8,249 bases of DNA from Hydrogenophaga sp. (GTDB lineage Bacteria; Pseudomonadota; Gammaproteobacteria; Burkholderiales; Burkholderiaceae_C), in assembly GCA_018335615.1 (NCBI GenBank), contig JAGXRS010000171.1, forward strand, positions 1 to 8,249, in the 5' to 3' direction. The translations under genes and the position numbers were made by a program. Of this stretch, positions 1-5,371 are shown in pieces. The stretch's first letter is position 1. The number at the start of each line of letters is the position of its first letter. Under the pieces are notes generated by a model that saw only the letters and a program-made list of their open reading frames with translations, was not told the origin of the DNA and did not search any database.

Positions 1-454
1 CGGCATCGTCCTTCATCGGTGCGGCCCGAAACGCCGACAGCAGCAGGTGCGCGATGCCGGGGTTGATGGGCGAGCCGCCACTGCGTATCTGGTCCACGGC
101 GCGGCACAACTCGCCTTCGACGGTGACCTTGAGCATGTAGCCCTGGGCGCCCGCCCGGATCGCACGCAAGGCTTCGTCGGGGGTCTCGACCGAGGTGAGC
201 ACCAGGATCGGCACATCCGGTTGGTTGTGGGTCATCTCACGGATCAGATCGACGCCACTGTGCCTGCCCAGGTGGAGGTCGATCACCGCGAGCTGCAGGT
301 GCTCGGCCAACGGGCTGTCGAGCCAGGCACGCGCGGAGTCCCTGTCGTGGACCACACACACCGTCAGGTCGCCGCAATGCTGGCGCAGCTCGGCGGCGGC
401 CCAGCGGGCGAAATGCACATCGTCTTCAACGAGCAATAGATAAGACTTATTCAT
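1..454 (-). CDS. Response regulator, NarL/LuxR-type receiver domain (C-terminus cut by window edge)
   Basis: The frame is open from an ATG at 454 to the left edge, giving 151 residues of a CheY-like receiver domain. Visible landmarks are the acidic pair after strand 1 (VEDD, D11/D12), the likely phospho-acceptor D59 in VIDLHLG, the switch residues T87/S88 in LVLTS and the conserved K109 in GYMLK. The GAQGYMLK segment and the following helix (ELCRAVDQIRSGG) are typical of NarL/FixJ-type regulators, so a LuxR-type DNA-binding domain is expected beyond the edge but cannot be seen. The start is well constrained: an in-frame TGA lies eight codons upstream and a later start would remove the VEDD strand. 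No strong Shine-Dalgarno precedes it. The gene is divergent from a sensor kinase about 70 bp away, which makes it the probable partner. A cytoplasmic transcription factor acting on unknown promoters is inferred. Confidence 0.9.
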   Translation of the reverse strand, partial: MNKSYLLLVEDDVHFARWAAAELRQHCGDLTVCVVHDRDSARAWLDSPLAEHLQLAVIDLHLGRHSGVDLIREMTHNQPDVPILVLTSVETPDEALRAIRAGAQGYMLKVTVEGELCRAVDQIRSGGSPINPGIAHLLLSAFRAAPMKDDA

Positions 455-524
455 TAATTTTATTGAAATTGTCTTTCATATTCAAGATTTATCAGTTTAA
501 AGGTTGCGGCCAATAAAATTGGCA
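455..524. promoter_or_regulatory. Divergent promoter region of the two-component pair
   Basis: This short gap is strikingly AT-rich compared with its surroundings. For the leftward regulator gene, a possible promoter is TTGCCA (525-520) and TTTAAA (501-496) with an 18-bp spacer, giving a leader of about 35 nt. TTTAAA is self-complementary and could also serve the kinase gene. A perfect dyad TGAAA-N5-TTTCA lies at 464-478, inside a looser TTGAA/TTCAA pair (463-467 and 481-485), and AATTT/AAATT (456-460 and 466-470) overlaps it. These could be operator half-sites, perhaps for the adjacent response regulator. AT-rich DNA gives such short dyads easily, so only the promoter role of the gap is reasonably safe. 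Confidence 0.45.
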
Positions 525-2474
525 ATGCTCTTGATGAAACGATTTTTGACCTACGCGGGTGTCTTGCTTCGGGGTGGTCCGGTTCGACTTGTGCTGTCGG
601 CTGTGGCCATGGCCCTGACCGGTCTGCTGCTGGTCTGGAGCACGTCCTACGAAAAGGGCTTGTTGGGCCCGGGTGATGCGGACCGCAGCGTGCTGCTTCG
701 AGAAGCCCATGTGCTGGATCTGGGCCCCATGGGCCTCAGCGAGCCATTGCCGCCGTTCGCCGGTGACGCGGGCGTGGCCGTCCGCTTGCCCCACCGACTG
801 GAGCCCGGCGCAGCGCGATTCGTGAATTACCGGTTCAGCCTGTCTGTGCTGCCCCGGACGGCGCACGACGCACCCATGGCGTTGTGTGTTCCGCGCTGGG
901 CGTCTGGCGCGACCGTGTGGCTCAATGGACAGCTGTTGAGAACGCCTGCCCCCGGTACCGCGGGTTTGATGGACATGCACCAGCCGGAACTGATGGTTTT
1001 GCCACCGCAGACAGGCCCCGGTGCGCATCGGCTGGACATTCGGTTGCGGGTGGTGCCGGGCGCCGTCAGTGGGCTGTCGCCCGTGTGGTTTGGCGAGAGC
1101 ACGGCGATTCGGCAGGGCTGCCAGTCCCTGCATGCCAGCCAACGCGATGCGCGTGTGGGCAATGCCTACCTCATGGCCTTCATGGGCTTGGTGGCGCTGG
1201 CGATCGGTGTGGTGAAGCGAGAGCGCATGGCCCTGTTCTTCGGCTTGCTCGTGGCCACGTGGTGCTTGCACCACCTTTTCGTTCTGGGTCACTGGACGTC
1301 GATGGACGAGTCCACCTGGTTGGCCATTTATTACGCCACCCGTCCTTTGGCGGCATGGCCACTGGCGCTGTTTGTGCTGAGTTACACCGGATTCAGCACG
1401 CCCTGGCGCACGCGAGGGCTCTTGCTCCTGTTCGGGGGGGCGTACGCGGCGTTTGCGCTGCTGGCACCCCATCACTGGCCGTTGTGGCTGGCGGCTTTTG
1501 GTTTCGTTCTGGTCTGCATCATCGCGCTCCTGTTCGCCTTGCTGGTGCGCTTCAGCGTTCAGCAGGCGACCGTTTCCGTGGTGATTTTTTGCGTGGCACT
1601 GGGGCTGGTTGTCGCCTTCAACCTGATGGAAGTGCTGCGCGCGCTGGGCTGGTTGCCCTGGGACGACCGCTCGATCTCCTACCTGACCGTGCCCTTGCTG
1701 GCGTTCGGCATGGGTGCGCTCATGCTGGAGCGGCTGGTGCGTTATCTCGGCGCCGAGGAGCGGGCAGGCGTCGCGTTGCGCGAAGAAGTGTCCCGTCAGC
1801 GCGCCAAGATGGCCGCCGACTTCCTCAAGCTGCAACAACAGGCCGAGAAAATTGCGGTGCTGGAGGAGCGCAAACGCATTGTGCGGGACATGCACGATGG
1901 ACTGGGTTCGCAGCTGGTGTCGGCCAGCGCCCTGCTGCGCTCATCGCCTGACATGCCGCCGTCCCTGACGGCATTGATTGACCTGGCCTTGCTCGAGCTG
2001 CGCAGCGTGCTGGATGTTCTGTCTGCATCTCCCGACCACGAGGATCCGGATGACGATCCGGTGTCGCTGCTGCTCGGCAAGCTCCGCCACCGTCTGGGCC
2101 CTGTCTTCAGGGCGCAAGGTGTCGACATTGTCTGGCAGACCGAATCGATGCCCCGAGGCTTTCTGGCAGATGACCAGGGGCGTCTTCAGTTGTTGCGGGT
2201 GTTGCAGGAGGCGTTCACCAATGTCCTGAAACACGCGCAAGCCAGAACGGTTGAGCTGAGCACGGCGGTGTTCCAGGATCGGATTGTGGTGGAGCTGCGG
2301 GACGATGGCATCGGCCTGGATCTGGAGGAGGGCGGCCACGCCAACCCACTGGCGGGCCATGGCCTGTCCAACATGCACATGCGCGCGCTCGACATGGGGG
2401 CCACTCTGAAGATTTTCAGGCGGGCACCCGGCACATCCGTGCAACTGACGTTCTCCTGGCCCGCCGGGGCTTGA
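525..2474 (+). CDS. 7TM-DISM sensor histidine kinase (HisKA_3 + HATPase_c)
   Basis: The product of about 649 residues is an inner-membrane sensor kinase. An N-terminal membrane segment (about residues 20-42) is followed by a periplasmic beta-rich domain (about 50-205) with a VWLNGQ turn at 131-136, resembling the DISMED2 jelly-roll domain. Seven hydrophobic segments follow (about 213-407), then a charged helix (about 408-450) linking to the catalytic core. The HisKA_3 motif ERKRIVRDMHDGLG places the phospho-acceptor at H457. The ATPase domain shows the N box (LQEAFTNVLKHA, N566), the G1 box (DDGIG, 593-597) and the G2 box (GHGLSN, 611-616), so it looks catalytically intact. It should autophosphorylate and pass phosphate to the divergent NarL-type regulator. 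The start is uncertain: ATG at 525 or 534, or TTG at 504, and none has a good Shine-Dalgarno. The ligand is unknown; DISMED2 domains are thought to bind carbohydrates or similar small molecules. Confidence 0.93.
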   Translation: MLLMKRFLTYAGVLLRGGPVRLVLSAVAMALTGLLLVWSTSYEKGLLGPGDADRSVLLREAHVLDLGPMGLSEPLPPFAGDAGVAVRLPHRLEPGAARFVNYRFSLSVLPRTAHDAPMALCVPRWASGATVWLNGQLLRTPAPGTAGLMDMHQPELMVLPPQTGPGAHRLDIRLRVVPGAVSGLSPVWFGESTAIRQGCQSLHASQRDARVGNAYLMAFMGLVALAIGVVKRERMALFFGLLVATWCLHHLFVLGHWTSMDESTWLAIYYATRPLAAWPLALFVLSYTGFSTPWRTRGLLLLFGGAYAAFALLAPHHWPLWLAAFGFVLVCIIALLFALLVRFSVQQATVSVVIFCVALGLVVAFNLMEVLRALGWLPWDDRSISYLTVPLLAFGMGALMLERLVRYLGAEERAGVALREEVSRQRAKMAADFLKLQQQAEKIAVLEERKRIVRDMHDGLGSQLVSASALLRSSPDMPPSLTALIDLALLELRSVLDVLSASPDHEDPDDDPVSLLLGKLRHRLGPVFRAQGVDIVWQTESMPRGFLADDQGRLQLLRVLQEAFTNVLKHAQARTVELSTAVFQDRIVVELRDDGIGLDLEEGGHANPLAGHGLSNMHMRALDMGATLKIFRRAPGTSVQLTFSWPAGA

Positions 2475-2524
2475 AGCGCGAGCGCCCAACCGGGCAGGAC
2501 GATCGGTGGCCATCCACGGATCAC

Positions 2525-2548
2525 GCTTGGGTCCGCCAAGCCGCTTGG
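2525..2548. repeat. Three alternating copies of a 6-bp arm able to form competing hairpins
   Basis: GCTTGG (2525-2530) and CCAAGC (2536-2541) form a perfect 6-bp stem around the loop GTCCG. A second GCTTGG (2543-2548) begins one base later and could pair with the same CCAAGC only with a very tight loop. The element lies 51 bases after the kinase stop, in the convergent gap. No T-tract follows, so it is at best a weak transcript-end structure. Confidence 0.4.
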
Positions 2549-2563
2549 AAACAGACCAGGACA

Positions 2564-2609
2564 GACACGGGCGAAGGCTTGCGGTTTCGCCGTGTCGGTC
2601 AACCGACCG
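2564..2609. terminator. Candidate bidirectional terminator between convergent genes
   Basis: The arms GACACGGGCGAA (2564-2575) and TTCGCCGTGTC (2586-2596) pair over 11 bp with one bulged G and a 10-nt loop. A second small hairpin, CGGTC-AACC-GACCG (2596-2609), abuts it. Read leftward, the two stems begin 4 nt after the stop of the DCC gene; read rightward they lie about 90 nt after the kinase stop. There is no clear U-tract on either strand, so intrinsic termination is not certain. Convergent position and stem strength are the arguments for the call. Confidence 0.5.
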
Positions 2610-2612
2610 TGT

Positions 2613-2978
2613 TCAGGCTCGGCGCCAGATCCGCCGCACCCACAGGAAGCCGCGGTAGCCACCTTCCAGCAGCCACAGCGTGGCGGGTGTGCCCAGCAAG
2701 CGGCCCAGCCAGGCCCAGCGCGGCAGCACGCGCCACAGCGTGGTGAAGGCTTGTGCACCGCTGACCAGACGCCCGTCGGTCAGGCGCACGTGCAGGCGCG
2801 CCAGGGCCTTGTCGCGTGTGAGGCCGGGCCCCAATTCGGATGCCGTGCAACGCGTCACATCCGTCCACAGAACGGCACCGGCGCCCGGCTGGCGCTGGTA
2901 CATCGCGATTTCACGGGAGCACACGGGGCAGCCGCCGTCGAAATAGACCGTCGTACTGGTTTGAGTGGGGTTTTCCAT
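2613..2978 (-). CDS. DCC-family (DUF393) thiol-disulfide oxidoreductase-like protein
   Basis: This 121-residue protein has the family signature near its N-terminus: VYFDGGCPVCSRE, with the DCC aspartate at 14 and a CxxC pair at C17/C20. The rest fits the usual short DUF393 fold: a LWTDV strand, a helix, then an LTDGRLVSG hairpin and a tryptophan-rich hydrophobic C-terminal half (about 80-121) that may associate with the membrane. The length is normal for the family. Members are predicted thioredoxin-like redox proteins, but substrates are poorly known, so the activity is inference. The ATG at 2978 has no visible Shine-Dalgarno, and no other start precedes the CxxC. A TATCAT -10-like hexamer (2990-2985) lies only 6 nt upstream, so a leaderless or near-leaderless mRNA is possible. 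It is divergent from a MerR regulator, its likely controller. Confidence 0.9.
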   Translation of the reverse strand: MENPTQTSTTVYFDGGCPVCSREIAMYQRQPGAGAVLWTDVTRCTASELGPGLTRDKALARLHVRLTDGRLVSGAQAFTTLWRVLPRWAWLGRLLGTPATLWLLEGGYRGFLWVRRIWRRA

Positions 2979-2998
2979 GGGCGAATGATAGATTTGAA

Positions 2999-3067
2999 CG
3001 ACTCATTTCGCACTCATGGAACATAACCGTCTTTTCTGGGCTGATAATGCAACTCAAATACAACTCA
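2999..3067. promoter_or_regulatory. Two pairs of 11-bp-period direct repeats; candidate MerR operators
   Basis: On the minus strand a TGAGT-based 7-mer recurs four times. Pair A is TGAGTGC-GAAA-TGAGTCG (3016 to 2999). Pair B is an exact TGAGTTG-TATT-TGAGTTG (3067 to 3050). Within each pair the units start exactly 11 bp apart, about one helical turn, so two protein domains would sit on the same DNA face. Cobalamin-type MerR regulators such as CarH are known to contact 11-bp direct repeats. Pair A would cover the spacer and -35 region of the DCC promoter. Pair B lies between a candidate -10 and the ribosome binding site of the MerR gene. The repeats are seen directly; the regulator that binds them is inferred. 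Confidence 0.6.
3018..3048 (+). promoter_or_regulatory. Candidate promoter of the MerR gene with an elongated spacer
   Basis: GATAAT (3043-3048) matches the -10 consensus at five of six positions. The best upstream hexamer is a weak GGAACA (3018-3023), separated by 19 bp. Spacers of 19-20 bp are characteristic of promoters activated by MerR proteins. Transcription would start near 3055, inside repeat pair B, which would suit autoregulation. The weak -35 keeps this tentative. Confidence 0.3.
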
Positions 3068-3080
3068 TTTGGGGTCGTTC

Positions 3081-4169
3081 ATGCCCATCAAACAGCGCAG
3101 TGCCTCTGGTGCCGCCCCGCCAGCTTTGCCGCAGCCCGGGTTTCGAAGTGGTGCGGTGGCGCGCATGGCCAGCATGCCGGTGTCGACCTTGCGCATCTGG
3201 GAGCAGCGCTACCGGGCGGTCGAGCCTTGCACGACGCCGTCGGGCCACCGGCTGTATTCAACGGCCGACCTTGAACGCGTCACGCTGATGCGCCGGCTCA
3301 CCCGGCACGGCCATGCGATTGGTTCGCTGGCCGGATGGACGACAGACCAGTTGCGCGAGGCGGCCCAAACGCTCACCCCTGCGCAGAACCTCCACCTCCA
3401 GGGTCAGCGCCAGCCACGCGATGCCCTGCGCGTCGTGGTTGTGGGGCAGGCCATGGCCCTGCGGCTGGAACGGCTCCAGCTGCGCCAGGTTCTGACGCGC
3501 CCCCTGGTGCTGGTGGGTGTGTACGAGACCCTGGCCGCCGCCACCCAGGCAGGGCACGATCGGCCCGCAACGCCGTCACCGGTACGAACCATCGATCTCA
3601 TGCTGGTGCAGCTGCCCGATTTGCCTGTCGTGACGGCGGCCCGACTGCTCGATGCACAGCGGTCGTGGCAGGCACGGACCGTTGCCGTGAGTTACCGCTT
3701 CACCCATGCGCAGGTGCGCAAGGCCTTTCTGAGCGCGGGTGTGGAGCTGGTTCGCGAGCACGGGGATGATGAAGCGCTGGCCACCTGGCTGGACGGGCTG
3801 AGCCTCTCACCGGACGATGCCGCCAGGGACCACGGCCGCGATGCCCAGGGTGTCGCCATGCCGGCCTGGTCGTCCGATGCATGCCAGCTGTTGCAGTCAT
3901 CCACCTTGCCGGCGCCGCGATACGACGACACCGCCTTGACCGCGTTGGCCGGCATGTCTTCTCGTGTCGCTTGCGAATGCCCGCGCCATGTCGCCGAGCT
4001 GCTCATGCAGATCGGCAGCTTCGAGCGTTACAGCGCAGGCTGTGCCCACTTGCGTCCAGGTGATGCAGCGCTGCATGCACAGCTTCAGCAGGTCGCTGGC
4101 GTGGCCCGGGTGTTGCTGGAAACGGCTCTGCAGCGGCTGGCCCAGGCCGAAGGCCTGGCATGGCCTTGA
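3081..4169 (+). CDS. MerR-family transcriptional regulator with Rossmann-like middle and CECPRH C-terminal domain
   Basis: The 362-residue product starts with a MerR winged helix-turn-helix (about 21-95) showing SGAVARMASMPVSTLRIWEQRYR and SGHRLYS. Residues about 115-240 alternate strands and helices (LRVVVVG, PLVLVGVYE, IDLMLVQLPDL, TVAVSYRF, GVELVREHGDD), like the alpha/beta fold of a B12-binding domain, but the HxxG cobalamin-ligand motif is absent. A proline- and serine-rich linker leads to a helical C-terminus (about 285-358) with CECPRH (C298, C300, H303) and C321, possible metal or cofactor ligands. CarH/LitR regulators have the helical domain before the Rossmann domain, so the order here is reversed. 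The ATG is supported by TTTGGGG (3068-3074) six bases upstream; an in-frame TTG at 3069 lacks such support. It probably controls itself and the divergent DCC gene. The inducing signal is unknown. Confidence 0.88.
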   Translation: MPIKQRSASGAAPPALPQPGFRSGAVARMASMPVSTLRIWEQRYRAVEPCTTPSGHRLYSTADLERVTLMRRLTRHGHAIGSLAGWTTDQLREAAQTLTPAQNLHLQGQRQPRDALRVVVVGQAMALRLERLQLRQVLTRPLVLVGVYETLAAATQAGHDRPATPSPVRTIDLMLVQLPDLPVVTAARLLDAQRSWQARTVAVSYRFTHAQVRKAFLSAGVELVREHGDDEALATWLDGLSLSPDDAARDHGRDAQGVAMPAWSSDACQLLQSSTLPAPRYDDTALTALAGMSSRVACECPRHVAELLMQIGSFERYSAGCAHLRPGDAALHAQLQQVAGVARVLLETALQRLAQAEGLAWP

Positions 4170-4222
4170 AGCGCAAACCACGCGCGTTGCCACCGAGATC
4201 GATTCCCTTCACCTTCTCGCCA

Positions 4223-4239
4223 CGGCAGTGCTTTTGCCG
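4223..4239 (+). other. Small hairpin between the MerR gene and the next gene
   Basis: CGGCA (4223-4227) and TGCCG (4235-4239) form a 5-bp stem with a 7-nt loop in the 97-bp gap. It is short and lacks a T-tract, so it need not stop transcription. The downstream gene may therefore be read from the MerR promoter as well as from its own. Confidence 0.2.
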
Positions 4240-4266
4240 GACATTGTCTGAGGACCCAGAAGCCGC

Positions 4267-5055
4267 ATGACTTCCCACCGTTCGACATCCATGAATGATC
4301 TCGGCCCCCATACCCTGGCGCTCGTGCAACAGGTCGAAACCCTGAGCGGGTGTCCTGTTGTGTTCAAGCCAGACAGCACGCTGGGCGTACAGGCTGCTCT
4401 GCAAAAGGCACGCAACGGTGCCGCTTTCCATGTCCTCCGGTACCAGCCGGGTGGCCGTGCACTGGATTATTGGGTGGCTTACCAATGCGCGTATGCGCTG
4501 CGTTTTTATGCGCTGCCGCCCGATCAGCGCTGGGACTTTTCGGACACCGGCGACGGCACGGAGCAGGTCGAGTCGCTGTTGATGGCGGGCCAGACGCTCG
4601 ATCCGAACGATCTGATGCGGGTGCCGATGTTTGCCCGGCAGATCGAGCAATGGGCGCTGATGACCTTGCTGTCCTACCCGGTCGGCATGCGCATCGACCG
4701 CTGGCTGCACCACGCCTACCCGGCGCTGCGGGTCGAGCAGGCCGAGGGCATGGCGCAACTCCAGACGGAAAATGCCCGTCTGTTGTCTCTGGCCATGGGC
4801 CGGCTCACAGTGCCTGTGTCGCTGCTGGGGATGCCGGCCGCTTACGCGCGGCTGGCCGACAGCATGCTGGGCACCGCCGTGCATTCGACAGCCTGGCAGG
4901 CGGGTGGGGCGATGGGCACCGGCGAGCGCTTGTTCGACTTGCTGGAGCAGCATGCCGACGAGCCGGTGCACGACCGCGAACTGATCGACGCCTGGGGTCG
5001 GGCACTGGGCATGTCGGGCTGGTACCGCTGGAAGCCCTACAGGATGCTGGCCTGA
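4267..5055 (+). CDS. Conserved-looking hypothetical protein, 262 residues
   Basis: I do not recognise this protein with confidence. It appears soluble, with no signal peptide or clear membrane span. The N-terminal part reads like a small alpha/beta fold (VQQVETLSGCPVVFKPD, then HVLRYQPG at 55-62), followed by DYWVAYQCAYALRFY (67-81). That strand-then-helix order recalls IrrE/ImmA-type zinc peptidases, where a YxxxHExxH-like helix follows. Here AYQCAYALR stands in that place, so no HExxH zinc site exists and an enzymatic claim is not justified. The middle (about 110-200) is helical, and the end carries ELIDAWGRALGMSGWYRWKPY. The ATG at 4267 is preceded by GAGGA (4250-4254) and AGAAG (4258-4262). 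A second ATG at 4291 lacks a better site. Codon pattern and GC content match the neighbours, so it looks native and functional. It lies 97 bp after the MerR gene in the same direction. Confidence 0.8.
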   Translation: MTSHRSTSMNDLGPHTLALVQQVETLSGCPVVFKPDSTLGVQAALQKARNGAAFHVLRYQPGGRALDYWVAYQCAYALRFYALPPDQRWDFSDTGDGTEQVESLLMAGQTLDPNDLMRVPMFARQIEQWALMTLLSYPVGMRIDRWLHHAYPALRVEQAEGMAQLQTENARLLSLAMGRLTVPVSLLGMPAAYARLADSMLGTAVHSTAWQAGGAMGTGERLFDLLEQHADEPVHDRELIDAWGRALGMSGWYRWKPYRMLA

Positions 5056-5201
5056 CAAAGCGCATCGGGACGCGGGCGCGCGTGCTTCGCCGCCCGGGAG
5101 CCCGTTGGTGCAGCGCATCGTCGGTGCAGCCGGTATCGGGACTGGGTGGTACGCGCCGACACCCGGGTCGCGGGTGGCCGGCCTGGCGTCATGGAGCGTC
5201 T

Positions 5202-5246
5202 GGGGCCTGGGCCCCGACGTGTGCCTGGCGCGCCGGCCCAGGCCCC
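5202..5246. repeat. Perfect 12-bp GC-rich inverted repeat, 21-nt loop
   Basis: GGGGCCTGGGCC (5202-5213) and GGCCCAGGCCCC (5235-5246) are exact reverse complements with a 21-nt loop. It is the strongest stem in the window and lies in the middle of the gap between convergent genes. A role in ending or separating the two transcripts is plausible. There is no T-tract, so it is not a classical intrinsic terminator. Confidence 0.6.
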
Positions 5247-5342
5247 GTTGACGGCCGCATGACCGGCCGGGGCCCGTGCGGGTCGCTGTTGCACGCGGCG
5301 GGCCACGGGGTCAACCTGCCGGGCATCTTCGACACCCCTCTG

Positions 5343-5370
5343 ACACGGCGCGCCCGTGTGCCCGGGGCGC
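5343..5370 (-). terminator. Candidate terminator hairpins after the ABC operon
   Basis: Read leftward just after the ATPase stop, two overlapping stems are possible: GCGCCC (5350-5355) with GGGCGC (5365-5370), or ACACGG (5343-5348) with CCGTGT (5354-5359) around CGCGC. They share bases, so only one can form at a time. Position supports a transcript-end function; absence of a U-tract weakens it. Confidence 0.35.
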
Positions 5371-5371
5371 T

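Larger units (their letters stand above)
5056..5371. other. Convergent GC-rich gap without a supportable gene
   Basis: This stretch of 316 bases separates a plus-strand stop from a minus-strand stop. Reading frames cross it on both strands, but their translations are arginine-, proline- and glycine-rich, lack recognisable motifs and have no ribosome binding site. What it does hold is hairpin potential: CGGGCG/CGCCCG (5073-5078 with 5091-5096), CACCCG-GGTCG-CGGGTG (5160-5176), a perfect 12-bp inverted repeat (5202-5246) and ACACGG-CGCGC-CCGTGT (5343-5359). GGTGCAGC occurs twice (5107-5114 and 5123-5130). A decayed gene cannot be excluded. Confidence 0.6.

Noticed and set aside
457..485. Promoter-like TTGAAT-N17-TAAAAT reading leftward before the response regulator
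   Set aside because: The hexamers and spacing are good, but transcription would start near 450, inside the second codon of the gene, and no alternative downstream start keeps the receiver domain.
504..524. TTG at 504 as start of the sensor kinase
   Set aside because: The only purine-rich sequence (AAAGG) touches the TTG directly with no spacing, and ATG codons follow at 525 and 534; not excluded, but less likely.
492..1895. Long minus-strand frame of 467 codons opposite the sensor kinase
   Set aside because: Its translation is rich in Gln, His and Arg with no domain logic, and it lies opposite a kinase with all motifs intact; it is the antisense shadow of GC-rich coding DNA.
4003..5118. Minus-strand frame of 371 codons across the MerR end and the hypothetical gene
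   Set aside because: Low-complexity Arg/His/Gln composition, no ribosome binding site and it spans two plus-strand genes and their gap, so it is a shadow.
5100..5250. Short plus-strand frame with a hydrophobic, tryptophan-containing translation (IVGAAGIGTGWYA and SWSVWGLGP)
   Set aside because: It looked like a possible gene remnant, but it ends at a TGA by 5250, has no ribosome binding site, matches no family I know and contains the strong inverted repeat.
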